Positions 9,070 through 18,486 are shown, counted from the first letter of the stretch. The stretch is 64,000 bases of DNA from Chitinophaga ginsengisoli (GCF_003014595.1 NZ_PYGK01000002.1:124001-188000); one strand, 5' to 3'. Numbers and translations: made by a program. Notes: generated from the letters alone by a model not told the origin.

Positions 9070-9411
9070 AAGTTAAATTTAAGCAAAATACCTTATCAAC
9101 AGGCACCTATGCAGATAGTCTGACGTAGAGTTCTGATATATGGAAAGAAGCCCTAATTATTACAATGGCTTCGCATATTGTTGTCAATAATTTCAGGCTT
9201 ATTTTAAGTGAAGATAATAGGACATAATTTTCTTAAAAGAAAGGTTGAACAGCTTTTATAAATGATGTTAGCGAGATCGTAAATGAATCAAATGATGGTC
9301 TGATAACTAGCCCATGTTGGCCTAACTGGATAGTTTGTCCCAACCTCGAACTACAAAAATAAATCCATTATTAGCTCTCGTTGCGGATCTGACGGACATT
9401 TCATACAAACA
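9070..9411. other. Intergenic region without a recognisable gene
   Basis: About 340 bases between the start of the peptidase gene and the tRNA terminator. It is AT-rich with no protein-like frame on either strand and no obvious repeat. Confidence 0.4.
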
Positions 9412-9444
9412 AAAAGCCCGACTTCTCTTCGAAGCCGGGCTTTT
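9412..9444 (-). terminator. Terminator of tRNA-Lys
   Basis: AAAAGCCCG-A-CTTC pairs with GAAG-C-CGGGCTTTT across a 5-base loop with one mismatch. On the minus strand it starts 2 bases after the mature tRNA and ends in a T-run. Confidence 0.8.
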
Positions 9445-9445
9445 G

Positions 9446-9518
9446 TGATCCCGCTGGGACTCGAACCCAGGACCCATACATTAAAAGTGTATTGCTCTAC
9501 CAACTGAGCTACGGAATC
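9446..9518 (-). tRNA. tRNA-Lys (anticodon TTT)
   Basis: The reverse complement folds into a complete cloverleaf of 73 bases: acceptor GATTCCG/CGGGATC (one G-U pair) plus discriminator A, D arm GCTCAGTTGGTAGAGC, anticodon arm ATACA-CTTTTAA-TGTAT with anticodon TTT at loop positions 3-5, five-base variable loop, and T arm CTGGG-TTCGAGT-CCCAG. CCA is not encoded. It is a single tRNA with its own promoter (9541-9570) and terminator. Confidence 0.97.
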
Positions 9519-9540
9519 ATCCCTTTTGTGATTGGGATTG

Positions 9541-9570
9541 CAAAGGTATAAAATATTTTATTCATTCCAA
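9541..9570 (-). promoter_or_regulatory. Promoter of tRNA-Lys
   Basis: On the minus strand: TTG (9570-9568), a 19-base spacer, then TACCTTTG (9548-9541). This fits the Bacteroidota sigma consensus TTTG-N19-21-TAnnTTTG. The mature tRNA begins 22 bases downstream. Confidence 0.65.
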
Positions 9571-9647
9571 CTTTTTGACAACTTTTTTTCAAACAATTTC
9601 ACAAAACCCGCCACAGACAAAATAAACCATCATATCTCATTTACCCC

Positions 9648-9655
9648 TATTTTTG
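9648..9655 (+). promoter_or_regulatory. -7 element TATTTTTG upstream of the SDR gene
   Basis: TATTTTTG matches TAnnTTTG and ends 19 bases before the ATG at 9675. No good -33 TTTG is found at the right distance, so this is a partial match. Confidence 0.4.
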
Positions 9656-9674
9656 CATTTGAAAAAAAATCATA

Positions 9675-10475
9675 ATGCAAGATAAAGTTGTCGTTATCAC
9701 AGGCGGTACTTCCGGAATAGGAAAGGCGCTGACGATAGCATCTCTCCATTCAGGCGCTAAAGTAGCCGTTTGTGGCAGAAAGCCCGAAGCACTGCAGACA
9801 TTAGAGAAGGAATTAGCATCCGGCAACCTCTATACCTATACTGCCGATGTAAGTAAAGAAGAGGATTGTAAAAACTTCATTGAACAGGTCATCTCCCGCT
9901 TCGGTAAAATAGATGTCCTGATCAATAATGCGGGAATCTCTATGCGGGCATTATTTGATGATGTAGACCTCAAGGTCCTGAAACAAGTGATGGATATTAA
10001 CTTCTGGGGTACTGTTTACTGTACAAAATATGCGTTACCGTCTATATTGGCGAACAAAGGGACCGTTGTAGGTGTATCTTCTATAGCAGGTTACAGGGGC
10101 TTGCCTGGCCGTACCGGATACTCATCGTCTAAGTTCGCCATGCAGGGCTTCCTCGAATCACTACGTACCGAGCATTTGCATACAGGCGTCAACGTAATGT
10201 GGGTATGCCCTGGCTTCACCAGTTCCAATATACGTAACACAGCATTGAATGAAGAAGGACGCAGCCAGGCAGAAACACCACTGGATGAATCAAAGCTGAT
10301 GAGTGCAGAAACAGTAGCTGCTGCTGTCATGAAAGCGATCTCCAAACGGAAACGCACACTTGTTCTTACAGGCCAGGGGAAAATGACAGTGCTGCTTAGC
10401 AAACTGTTTCCAGGACTGCTGGATGGTATAGTATATAATCATTTTAAAAAAGAACCGGGTTCGCCGCTTAAATAA
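9675..10475 (+). CDS. SDR family oxidoreductase
   Basis: A 266-residue classical short-chain dehydrogenase. Motifs: TGGTSGIG at residues 9-16 (NAD(P) binding), NNAG at 84-87, Ser136 in GVSSIAG, and YSSSK at 149-153 (catalytic Tyr and Lys). The C-terminal part (a KRKRTLVLTGQGK segment, then a hydrophobic LLSKLFPGLLD stretch) resembles membrane-peripheral SDRs such as DHRS7-type proteins. Substrate unknown. It is a single-gene unit with a likely own promoter and a following hairpin. Confidence 0.9.
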   Translation: MQDKVVVITGGTSGIGKALTIASLHSGAKVAVCGRKPEALQTLEKELASGNLYTYTADVSKEEDCKNFIEQVISRFGKIDVLINNAGISMRALFDDVDLKVLKQVMDINFWGTVYCTKYALPSILANKGTVVGVSSIAGYRGLPGRTGYSSSKFAMQGFLESLRTEHLHTGVNVMWVCPGFTSSNIRNTALNEEGRSQAETPLDESKLMSAETVAAAVMKAISKRKRTLVLTGQGKMTVLLSKLFPGLLDGIVYNHFKKEPGSPLK

Positions 10476-10479
10476 TGAT

Positions 10480-10536
10480 GTTAAGCTGTTCAGCGCCAAT
10501 AGCTGATTACAAGGCAATTAGCATGAACAGCTTAAC
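10480..10536 (+). terminator. Long stem-loop after the SDR gene
   Basis: GTTAAGCTGTTCA (10480-10492) pairs perfectly with TGAACAGCTTAAC (10524-10536). An inner stem GCTGATT/AATTAGC extends it. A T-rich stretch (CTTTTACTTTTTATT) follows within 10 bases. Confidence 0.65.
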
Positions 10537-10745
10537 TTGAATCTTTTACTTTTTATTCTATTATTTTTTGCTTATAAGCGCCCCAAACCCCCGACCCCGG
10601 CCCTTTTATAGTTATTCACATCTGAACAAGTAATTGGCTGTTTAGTCGCAGCAACATGCAGATTTTATATTTCTTTGCATTACAAAACAACGCCAATGCC
10701 CCAATGGCATTCTTTTTGGGTAATTGGTATTCATTGATAACATAC

Positions 10746-11567
10746 ATGTCCATAATAACACTAACATCAGATATAGGCTTACAGGACTACCTGGTAGGCG
10801 CCATCAAAGGGCAGCTGTGGCAACACTGTCCAGGCGCTCCTGTTATGGACATTACTCATCAGATATCTCCTTTTAACCTGCCACAGGCCACTTACATCTG
10901 TAAGAGCTCCTTTGCTTATTATCCGCCACGTACATTCCATATTGTACTGATTAATCTGTTCGACCGTAAAGCAGATCACGTGCTGCTCGCAGAACACAAC
11001 GGACAATATATAGCCTGTGCAGACAACGGACTGATTACAATGATTGCGGGTGGAGCCCCCACCAAAGTGATCAAACTGCCTTTACATAAGACACAGCCCC
11101 GGGATACATTCTCTATTCTCCAACGCTTCGCCGAAGCCTACAGGGAATTGCAGAACGGTAAACCATTGGCTGAACTGGGCGAACCAGCCTCGGGATATAT
11201 CATCAAAAACAACCTCCAGCCGATGACTGGCCAGGATTATATCGACGGACAGATCATTCATATCGACAACTTCGAAAACGTAGTCGTGAATATCACCCGC
11301 CAGCAGTTTGATGAACACCGCCAGAACAGGCCATTCTCCATCTATTTCCGCCGTGATGAGGTGATTACACAACTTTGTGAAACCTATGCGGATGTACCGG
11401 AAGGGCATAAACTGGCACTCTTCAACGCCGCCGGCTACCTGGAAATAGCCATTAACAAAGGAAACGCTGCCGGCCTCTTTGGTTTACAGGGCTTTACCCG
11501 TGACCAGCTGACCTCCGGCTACCAGAAACTGTCCTTCTACCAGACCGTCCGTATCATCTTCGGCTAA
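10746..11567 (+). CDS. SAM hydroxide adenosyltransferase (DUF62 family)
   Basis: The likely start is ATG 10746 (273 residues); an in-frame ATG at 10656 would add 30 residues of unlike character. The protein begins ITLTSDIGLQDYLVGAIKG, the hallmark N-terminus of the DUF62/SAM-hydrolase family, followed by DITHQISPFN and later CADNGLITMIAGG; the C-terminal beta-barrel domain includes DGQIIHIDNFENVVVNI. Characterised homologues hydrolyse S-adenosylmethionine to adenosine and methionine, and the related fluorinase uses the same fold. It is a stand-alone cytosolic gene. Confidence 0.9.
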   Translation: MSIITLTSDIGLQDYLVGAIKGQLWQHCPGAPVMDITHQISPFNLPQATYICKSSFAYYPPRTFHIVLINLFDRKADHVLLAEHNGQYIACADNGLITMIAGGAPTKVIKLPLHKTQPRDTFSILQRFAEAYRELQNGKPLAELGEPASGYIIKNNLQPMTGQDYIDGQIIHIDNFENVVVNITRQQFDEHRQNRPFSIYFRRDEVITQLCETYADVPEGHKLALFNAAGYLEIAINKGNAAGLFGLQGFTRDQLTSGYQKLSFYQTVRIIFG

Positions 11568-11725
11568 ACCAGCCGAAGCCCCCTCCTATTGCCCCGACTT
11601 CCCTTACGACTGTTAATCAATCACTTTTCTATTCTGCTTTTCAACCCTCTATCTACAAAAAATTTTTCTTATTAAAGAAAAAGTTAAAACTGTTATCACT
11701 AATTATCATAATTTGCCACTTTTTC

Positions 11726-11733
11726 TATTTTTG
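11726..11733 (+). promoter_or_regulatory. -7 element TATTTTTG upstream of the DUF2723 gene
   Basis: TATTTTTG fits TAnnTTTG and ends 19 bases before the ATG at 11753, the same spacing as at 9648-9655. A -33 box is not evident. Confidence 0.4.
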
Positions 11734-11752
11734 TCGGACCTAAAACATCCTT

Positions 11753-14700
11753 ATGAATTTTAAAAGGACCAACAACATTGTCGGTTGGGTTATCTGTATC
11801 ATTGCCTGCACTGTCTATATTATGACAATGGAGGCCACCGGCAGCCTTTGGGACTGCGGCGAGTTCATTTCCAGTGCCTACAAGGTACAGGTTCCGCACC
11901 CTCCTGGAGCTCCTTTATTTGTGCTGTTAGGTAGATTGTTCACTATCCCGCTGTCTCCACAAAACGCAGCCTTAGGTGTGAACCTTATGTCCGCCCTGTC
12001 CAGTGGCTTTACAATCCTGTTCCTCTTCTGGACCATTACCCACTTCGCCCGCCGCGTGATCGTTAAAAACGGGGCACCTATCACCCGTGATCAAATGATC
12101 GCTATTATGGGTGCCGGCGCAGTAGGTGCACTCGCTTACACATTCTCCGACTCTTTCTGGTTCTCCGCTGTGGAAGGTGAGGTATACGCTATGTCCTCCC
12201 TCTTCACCGCCATCGTTTTCTGGGCTATCCTGAAATGGGAACATGAATCAGATGAAGCATACGCTGACCGTTGGATCGTTTTCATCGCCTTTACGATGGG
12301 TCTCTCTATCGGTGTCCACCTGCTGAACCTCCTGACTATCCCTGCTATTGTAATGGTGTACTACTTTAAACGCTATAAAGTAACCCCAATGGGTACTTTC
12401 TGGGCATTTATCGTTGGTTGTGCCCTTACCGGTATGGTACAGAAATTCGTTATACAAGATACGATCAAGGCTTCCGGTCTGATGGACGTTTTCTTCGTAA
12501 ACTCCCTCGGTCTTCCTTTCTACAGCGGTTTTGCTTTCTATTTCATCGTACTGGCCGGTTTGCTGCTGTATGGTCTGAAAAATCCGAAATTCGGATTCTA
12601 TGCACCATTGATACTTGTTGCTTCCGTTATTGTGATCCCTTCCTTTAATGAGGCGACAGGCACCGGAGTGAAGATCCTGAAGATTATCGTTGCAGCAGCT
12701 ATCGTAGCTATACCTTATTTCCTCAAACAATTCGGTACAAACGTAAATACTGGCAACTTCCAGCATTTTACCAAAGTGACCATCTACTCCATCCTCTTCC
12801 TGTTATTAGGTTACTCCACATACATCACCACCATGGTTCGCTCTACCGCTAACCCATCTGTGGATATGTACAATGTGGACAACCCGATATCCCTGGTAGG
12901 TTACCTGGGTCGTGAGCAGTATGGCGACTTCCCGCTGATCTACGGACAGGTATTTACCGCCCGTCCTACCAGCTACGAAGATGCCGGCAATATCTACGCC
13001 CGTGGTAAAGACAAGTATCTGATCGCTGGTAAGAAACAGGTACCTGTTTATGCACCGGAAGATAAAATGCTGTTCCCACGTGTATGGGATGCCAGCAACG
13101 ATCAGGGACACGCAGACTACTATCGCGATTTCCTCGGTCTCGCCGACGGACAAAAACCTTCTTTTGCAGATAACGTACGCTTCTTTGTAAAATACCAGGT
13201 TGGTTTCATGTACCTGCGCTATTTTATGTGGAACTTCTCCGGCAAACAAAACGATACACAGGGTTATGGCAACGTACGCGACGGTAACTTCATCACAGGT
13301 ATTTCTTTCATAGATAACCTGTTTTATGGTGACCAGTCCACAATGCCAGACAGCCTGAAAAATAATAAGGCACACAACACGCTCTTCCTCCTGCCCTTCA
13401 TTCTGGGTCTGATCGGATTCATCTATCACTACAACAATCACCGCAGAGACGCCCTCGTAGCTGGTCTGTTGTTCTTCTTCACCGGTTTCGCTATCGTTCT
13501 GTACCTCAATCAGGCCGGTAACCAGCCACGTGAACGTGACTATGCATACGTTGGTTCCTTCTACGCTTTTGCGATCTGGATTGGTCTGGGAGTACTGTCC
13601 ATCTACGAATTCCTGAAAACCAAAACCAAATCAGCGATCTCAGCTCCGGCGGCGACTATTGTCTGCCTCCTGGCTGTTCCGGTACTGATGGGCTTCCAGG
13701 AATGGGATGACCATGACCGCTCTACTAAAACTATCGCCCGCGACGTAGCTGCCGACTATCTTAATTCCTGCGCACAGGATGCCATTCTCTTCACCGTAGG
13801 TGATAATGATACTTATCCGCTGTGGTACGCACAGGAAGTAGAAGGTATCCGTCCTGATATCCGTGTAGTCAACCTCAGCCTCCTGGGCGTGGATTGGTAC
13901 ATTGATCAGCAGCGTCACACGGTGAACAAAAGCCCTGCTATTCAAATGAACTGGGCGCCTGACAAGTATCAGGGTGAAAACCGTAACTACATCCAGTACT
14001 ACGATGGTGGTAACTTCCCACAGGATAAATTCTATAACCTGAAAGAAGTCATGAACTTTATGGGGTCTGATGATCCGCGTGCGAAACTATCTACTACAGA
14101 TGGTTCCCAGATCAACTACCTCCCTGCTAAAAAGCTCTTTATACCAGTAGATGTAGCTGCGGCGATTAAGAGCGGTACCGTTGATATCCATGACAGCGCG
14201 AGGATCATGCCTCAGCTGCCTTTCCAGGTAAATAAAAACTACCTGCTGAAAAACGACCTGGCGGTATATGATATCATCGCTGCCAACGACTGGAAACGCC
14301 CGATCTACTTTACCAGCCCTACCGACCTCGGTCTGAATGACTACCTCCGTATGGATGGTCTGACTTACCGCCTGGTACCGCTGAAAAAAGAAGAAAGTAA
14401 CGATCCGATGGGCGCAGAAAAGAATGTGAACATTCCGGCGATGTACGACAACCTGATGAAGAAATTCGCTTTCGGTGGTGCAAATGTGAACGGTACATAC
14501 TTCGATGAGCCTAACCGTAAACTGCTGCAATACATCAGAAACTCCTACACCAGACTCGGTACTGCCCTGGCACTGCAAGGAAATAAAGATTCTGCACTGG
14601 CTGTACTCAACAAGGCTGACAAGAATCTGTTTGAAAGCAACTTCCCTTACGCCATGACCACTCCGGGCCAGATGCATAACTACAGCTCCATGCAGACTGT

Positions 14701-14980
14701 ATATGCCTACTACCTGGCAGGTGATGCGAAGAAAGCAGATGAGATCTCTCAGAAGATCATCAAGGATTGTACACAACAGATACAATACTTCCGCAGTCTG
14801 CCTCCTTCCAAACAGGACGGCCTGAAGCGTGATACAGATATGTCAGAGCAGTTCATCTCCCTGCTGCAGCGTATGAAGGAAGATTTCACTCATCCTGAAC
14901 GCCGTCAGCAAGGACTGGAAGGCAGCCAATCTATTGAGGTTGACTCCCAGGGACAGGCAGCTGATAGTCCTCAACACTAA
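11753..14980 (+). CDS. DUF2723 family membrane protein (putative GT-C glycosyltransferase)
   Basis: A 1075-residue protein. The first ~330 residues are membrane-embedded with several helices and contain the family signature near the N-terminus: TGSLWDCGEFISSAYKVQ, then HPPGAPLFVLLGRLF. More helices occur at about 345-360, 545-560, 575-590, 610-625 and 640-650, followed by a long soluble C-terminal part that includes a helical repeat-like region near 930-1010. DUF2723 proteins are large Bacteroidota membrane proteins with GT-C topology (an Asp/Glu in the first outside loop); a role in protein or lipid glycosylation is inferred from fold, not shown here. The gene is single, with a strong terminator after it. 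Confidence 0.9.
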   Translation: MNFKRTNNIVGWVICIIACTVYIMTMEATGSLWDCGEFISSAYKVQVPHPPGAPLFVLLGRLFTIPLSPQNAALGVNLMSALSSGFTILFLFWTITHFARRVIVKNGAPITRDQMIAIMGAGAVGALAYTFSDSFWFSAVEGEVYAMSSLFTAIVFWAILKWEHESDEAYADRWIVFIAFTMGLSIGVHLLNLLTIPAIVMVYYFKRYKVTPMGTFWAFIVGCALTGMVQKFVIQDTIKASGLMDVFFVNSLGLPFYSGFAFYFIVLAGLLLYGLKNPKFGFYAPLILVASVIVIPSFNEATGTGVKILKIIVAAAIVAIPYFLKQFGTNVNTGNFQHFTKVTIYSILFLLLGYSTYITTMVRSTANPSVDMYNVDNPISLVGYLGREQYGDFPLIYGQVFTARPTSYEDAGNIYARGKDKYLIAGKKQVPVYAPEDKMLFPRVWDASNDQGHADYYRDFLGLADGQKPSFADNVRFFVKYQVGFMYLRYFMWNFSGKQNDTQGYGNVRDGNFITGISFIDNLFYGDQSTMPDSLKNNKAHNTLFLLPFILGLIGFIYHYNNHRRDALVAGLLFFFTGFAIVLYLNQAGNQPRERDYAYVGSFYAFAIWIGLGVLSIYEFLKTKTKSAISAPAATIVCLLAVPVLMGFQEWDDHDRSTKTIARDVAADYLNSCAQDAILFTVGDNDTYPLWYAQEVEGIRPDIRVVNLSLLGVDWYIDQQRHTVNKSPAIQMNWAPDKYQGENRNYIQYYDGGNFPQDKFYNLKEVMNFMGSDDPRAKLSTTDGSQINYLPAKKLFIPVDVAAAIKSGTVDIHDSARIMPQLPFQVNKNYLLKNDLAVYDIIAANDWKRPIYFTSPTDLGLNDYLRMDGLTYRLVPLKKEESNDPMGAEKNVNIPAMYDNLMKKFAFGGANVNGTYFDEPNRKLLQYIRNSYTRLGTALALQGNKDSALAVLNKADKNLFESNFPYAMTTPGQMHNYSSMQTVYAYYLAGDAKKADEISQKIIKDCTQQIQYFRSLPPSKQDGLKRDTDMSEQFISLLQRMKEDFTHPERRQQGLEGSQSIEVDSQGQAADSPQH

Positions 14981-14997
14981 TAACAAATGCTTTATAA

Positions 14998-15036
14998 AAA
15001 AACGGGGTGTCCTATAAAGAGACACCCCGTTTTTTT
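14998..15036 (+). terminator. Rho-independent terminator of the DUF2723 gene
   Basis: ACGGGGTGTC (15002-15011) and GACACCCCGT (15021-15030) form a perfect 10-bp stem with a 9-base loop, extended by A/T pairs and followed by seven T residues. Confidence 0.9.
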
Positions 15037-15066
15037 ATATCAAAACATCATCAACAAACCATAATA

Positions 15067-15235
15067 GGACTCCGTCAGGAGTCCCATTGTTTGTAGCGCG
15101 GGGTGATAACCCCGGGGAGCCCCATTGTTTGTAGCGCGGGGTTGATAACCCCGGGGGAACCCCATTGTTTGTAGCGCGGGGTGATAACCCCGGGGGAACC
15201 CCATTGTTTGTAGCGCGGAATGATAACCCCGGGAA
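15067..15235. repeat. Palindromic tandem repeat cluster, four units
   Basis: The cluster opens with the palindrome GGACTCC-GTCA-GGAGTCC (15067-15084). Four near-identical units of 38-40 bp then begin at 15083, 15121, 15161 and 15200. Each starts CCCATTGTTTGTAGCGCGG and contains a GC-rich hairpin of the type GGGGTTGATAACCCC. There are no unique spacers, so this is not a CRISPR array. Related units occur at 60839-60957. Both clusters lie in intergenic space. Confidence 0.85.
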
Positions 15236-15242
15236 CATATAT

Positions 15243-15998
15243 TCAATCCCTCACCTTCTCAGACACCAGCCGGCAATGATCACATTTCAGATCAAATTTC
15301 TCCAGCAGCTTGCTTTCCAGCTTCCACTGCCCTCCACATGACGGACAACTTTGCTCCATTTTCTTACTATCATAATTAAACAGGTAATAATAACTGGGCT
15401 TACCGGTCAGCTCTTCTAATTTGTGGCAGATATCCCTTCCCTGCATTGTCAGCGGACTTTTAATATCTGACAAATAACTATGAAATTGCTTTTCCCCCAT
15501 CGATCCCCTGAACCAAAGCCCGTCAATCTCCTCATAACTCCTTGACCATGAGTTAATATCCTCGTAGCTCCGGTGCCGTGTATGCGTGTAGGGAAAGCTA
15601 TACAGGGGAATCGGGTCAAAGCTGTCGCCCGACCTGATGGGCGAAGCCCCTCCCCAGTACAATATCAGCGACCTGGAAGACGCGATATCTGCTGTAGGGA
15701 CAGCAACCAGGTGTTCGCCCACATATTTATAGGAAATAGTGACGTCGTAACGCTCCATGAGAATGGAAGTCCACTGATTGACATAATCGCTGTTATAACG
15801 CTCGTCCAGGGAGTCTTTTTTGAGACACTGCACATGCAGCCATACCGCGTTTTCCTGGCAAAGGAATACCTCATTCAGGGATACCAGCTGACCATTGGAA
15901 CGTAAAGATCTGATGAAAAAATCGGCGTCATACAGGAAGGATTCCATCTCTGACTTAGGCCAGTTCGCCTTCTGAAATAGGATTTGATAGATGAACAT
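15243..15998 (-). CDS. Zinc-ribbon protein of the DUF2310 type
   Basis: A 251-residue protein with no signal peptide. The C-terminus carries a zinc ribbon, CPSCGG then CDHC (about residues 219-240), preceded by a KPSYYYLFNYD segment and a domain with many aromatic residues. This layout matches DUF2310, a family annotated as zinc-ribbon-containing and possibly nucleic-acid binding; function is unproven. The palindromic repeat cluster begins right after its stop codon. Confidence 0.75.
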   Translation of the reverse strand: MFIYQILFQKANWPKSEMESFLYDADFFIRSLRSNGQLVSLNEVFLCQENAVWLHVQCLKKDSLDERYNSDYVNQWTSILMERYDVTISYKYVGEHLVAVPTADIASSRSLILYWGGASPIRSGDSFDPIPLYSFPYTHTRHRSYEDINSWSRSYEEIDGLWFRGSMGEKQFHSYLSDIKSPLTMQGRDICHKLEELTGKPSYYYLFNYDSKKMEQSCPSCGGQWKLESKLLEKFDLKCDHCRLVSEKVRD

Positions 15999-16136
15999 AG
16001 GGATAGAATTATATGAATGGTAGTCAAAGAGATGACTACAGCAACAGGATTATATTAAATATAACGAAATATTTCGGTTATAAAAAATCCTGGCGGTCAA
16101 TTCACTTATCCTTCAGGTTCAGCCAATTGGGGCAAA

Positions 16137-16164
16137 TAAAAAACTCCCGCTTTCACGGGAGTTT
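16137..16164 (-). terminator. Terminator of the sugar isomerase-like gene
   Basis: AAACTCCCG (16141-16149) pairs with CGGGAGTTT (16156-16164) across 6 bases; on the minus strand the stem is followed by TTTTTATTT. It lies 23 bases after the stop at 16187. Confidence 0.85.
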
Positions 16165-16186
16165 CCTATCAAATGTTATGATACGC

Positions 16187-17038
16187 TTATAATTTACCTA
16201 CTTCCTGCCACCAGAACTTCACACACTCTTTCACATCAGGCACACTGTTATCCCAGTTATATTCATACTCCACAGAGAACATGCCTTTGAAGTTCTGCGC
16301 CTTCAGCTCAGCCAGTACAGCTGGCATGTTACAAACACCGTTACCCCAGATAACATCATGAGCATCAGGTGATTTTTCATTCAGGTCTTTAAAGTGCAGG
16401 TGCAATACATGTCCTTTCAGCTGTTTGATACACTCCACAGGCTCCATACCGGAACGTACCCAGTGACCGATATCTGCGCAGGCACCAAATAGTTTGCTGC
16501 GGCCTTTGATAGCCACCAGTACGCTGTCAGGATGCCAGTAATGGCTTGGTTTCGGATGGTCGTGGATGGCCACTTTGATCTGATATTTATCGCACAGGCG
16601 GGAAACGGCATCCCAATGTTCGCGTTTAGGCTCTGCAGTGATCACCTGGATACCCATTGCCTTCGCGAATTTGAATACTTCCTCCCATTCCTGCTCGCTT
16701 GCCGGCGATACCACGCCGTAAGCTACCAGTTTCTTCTTCTTTGCTTTCAGCAGTGCTTTTACCTGTGCCTGCTTAGCAGCGTCCATTCTCCAGTCAAACT
16801 TGCCTTCAATGCCGTTGCCAATGGTCTGGCCGTTGTAGCATTCAACATATTGGACACCAACACTATCCATTTTGTCCAGCGCCTGTGCCAGCGTAAAACG
16901 GTTAAAGGTATATGCCTGTGCACCTAATTTCCAGCCCAGCTTATCCGCTTTCCCCTGCGCAAAACTTAACGTGGATGTCATCGTCGTACCAGCCAGCATA
17001 CCAGCCAGTAACAGCACGCTGCTCAATTTTTTAATCAT
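16187..17038 (-). CDS. Secreted sugar phosphate isomerase/epimerase (AP2EC TIM barrel)
   Basis: A 283-residue protein with a signal peptide (about residues 1-27, ending SFAQG) and a xylose-isomerase-like TIM barrel. Visible family segments: KLGWKLGAQAYTFNRFTLAQALDK at the barrel start (split over several residues), VITAEPKREHW, VAIHDHPKPSHYW, ACADIGHWVRSG, HLHFKDL, and FSVEYEYNW near the end; the Glu, Asp/His, His and Glu in these match the metal-binding set. Periplasmic members of this family are common in Bacteroidota and act in sugar or keto-glycoside metabolism; the substrate here is unknown. It may cooperate with the exported Gfo/Idh/MocA protein at 20139-21440, but the two are not in one operon. 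Confidence 0.85.
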   Translation of the reverse strand: MIKKLSSVLLLAGMLAGTTMTSTLSFAQGKADKLGWKLGAQAYTFNRFTLAQALDKMDSVGVQYVECYNGQTIGNGIEGKFDWRMDAAKQAQVKALLKAKKKKLVAYGVVSPASEQEWEEVFKFAKAMGIQVITAEPKREHWDAVSRLCDKYQIKVAIHDHPKPSHYWHPDSVLVAIKGRSKLFGACADIGHWVRSGMEPVECIKQLKGHVLHLHFKDLNEKSPDAHDVIWGNGVCNMPAVLAELKAQNFKGMFSVEYEYNWDNSVPDVKECVKFWWQEVGKL

Positions 17039-17346
17039 CTGCTATAGTTTTAATTTGATAATCAGTAAAGACCTTCGCGAAAAATAACAGCTTTCCCTGA
17101 AGAAAGCAAACGATACGTGGTTAACTGGTCATATACTGCCAGTAAAAGGGGCCGTTTCCTGGTAAATAACGGGACCAAAAGAACTTACGCAATGTTAAAA
17201 ATTCAAAAGCCGAACACACATTAAAATATGATACATACATAATAGTCTATATTCTATCGATATTTTTCGTTCTATTTTGCATAGATTGCCACCCATGGAC
17301 TATGTGCTTACATCATCCAACTAAATTCGCTAATTTTAGAATTATT
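17039..17346. other. Divergent promoter region
   Basis: About 300 bases between the minus-strand isomerase gene and the plus-strand VWA gene. It is AT-rich near the VWA side. A TATTTTG box near 17273-17279 is one base short of the TAnnTTTG consensus. No gene or repeat is seen. Confidence 0.35.
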
Positions 17347-18447
17347 ATGAGAGGCATACATTTTTCCAAATTTGAACCCGATGAGCAGCAGGGAAAATCG
17401 CCCTTTGAGAAGCTACTGGATGTATTCACGCAACTGCTGACTTATACCAGCGGAGATGTTAGTGAAGCATTGCAATGGCTGACCGAACTGGACAAAGAGT
17501 ACCAACTTACGAATGAGGATTATGGCATCGGAGATTTTATACAGGAGCTGAGGGACAAAGGATACATCCGCGAAAACGAAGAGAACGGAACCATCCAGAT
17601 AACCGGCAAAACCGAACAGAGCATCCGCAAACGTGCACTGGAAGAAATCTTCGGTAAACTAAAAAAATCCAGCCAGGTTGGTAACCACAATACCCGCAAA
17701 TCAGGCCAGGGAGACGAACTAAACGCTGATAGCCGTCCATTTCAATTCGGGGACGCACTGGAGCAGATCGATATGACCGCTTCCATCCGCAACGCCCAGA
17801 TCAATCACGGTATCGACAGCTTTTCCATCCAGCAGGATGACCTTGAGATCCAGGAAACAGACTTCAAAACACAGACGTCTACCGCCCTGATGATCGACAT
17901 CTCCCACTCCATGGTACTTTATGGTGAAGACCGTATCACACCGGCTAAGAAAGTGGCCATGGCACTCAGTGAACTGATCACCACCCGCTATCCGAAAGAT
18001 ACGCTCGACATTATTGTGTTTGGCAATGATGCCTGGCAGATAGAGATCAAGGATCTTCCGTATCTCCAGGTAGGTCCATTCCACACCAATACCGTAGCAG
18101 GACTGGAACTGGCCATGGATATCCTCCGCCGCAGGCGCAACCCGAACAAACAGATCTTCATGATCACCGACGGTAAGCCCACCTGCCTCAAGAACGGGAA
18201 AGAGTACTATAAGAACAGCTTCGGCCTGGATCGTAAGATCCTCAACCGGACGCTTAATCTCGCTGCTCAGTGTAAGAAATTAAAGATTCCAATCACTACA
18301 TTCATGGTAGCTACCGACCCGTGGTTGCAAAAATTCGTAACAGAGTTTACGGAAACCAACAACGGGAAAGCCTTCTTCTCCGGTCTGGATAAACTGGGAC
18401 AATTCCTGTTCTTCGACTTTGAGAATGGAAAAAGAAAAATGCTTTAA
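17347..18447 (+). CDS. VWA domain-containing protein (MoxR partner)
   Basis: The likely start is ATG 17347 (366 residues), where the family-typical MRGIHFSKFEP begins; an ATG at 17302 would add 15 unlike residues. The N-terminal 175 residues are helical and charged; the C-terminal von Willebrand A domain has the MIDAS motif DISHS at 184-188, a FMITDGKPT segment, and a closing LGQFLFFDFENGK. No signal peptide or transmembrane helix is present, so it is cytosolic. It is 39 bp upstream of a MoxR-type ATPase and very likely forms an operon with it; such pairs act as metal-dependent chaperone or cofactor-insertion systems. Confidence 0.88.
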   Translation: MRGIHFSKFEPDEQQGKSPFEKLLDVFTQLLTYTSGDVSEALQWLTELDKEYQLTNEDYGIGDFIQELRDKGYIRENEENGTIQITGKTEQSIRKRALEEIFGKLKKSSQVGNHNTRKSGQGDELNADSRPFQFGDALEQIDMTASIRNAQINHGIDSFSIQQDDLEIQETDFKTQTSTALMIDISHSMVLYGEDRITPAKKVAMALSELITTRYPKDTLDIIVFGNDAWQIEIKDLPYLQVGPFHTNTVAGLELAMDILRRRRNPNKQIFMITDGKPTCLKNGKEYYKNSFGLDRKILNRTLNLAAQCKKLKIPITTFMVATDPWLQKFVTEFTETNNGKAFFSGLDKLGQFLFFDFENGKRKML

Positions 18448-18486
18448 AAGCATCGCATCATATCATCGATAATCCATTAATACAAC

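Noticed and set aside
14087..14785. Long minus-strand frame inside the DUF2723 gene
   Set aside because: It is antisense to a well-supported gene and arises from its codon bias; the translated sequence has no family features.
15067..15235. Possible CRISPR array
   Set aside because: The units are adjoining, variable in length and contain no unique spacers; no cas genes are in the window. They are palindromic intergenic repeats.
15035..15246. Minus-strand frames with repeated peptide units
   Set aside because: They are translations of the palindromic DNA repeats and have no independent support.
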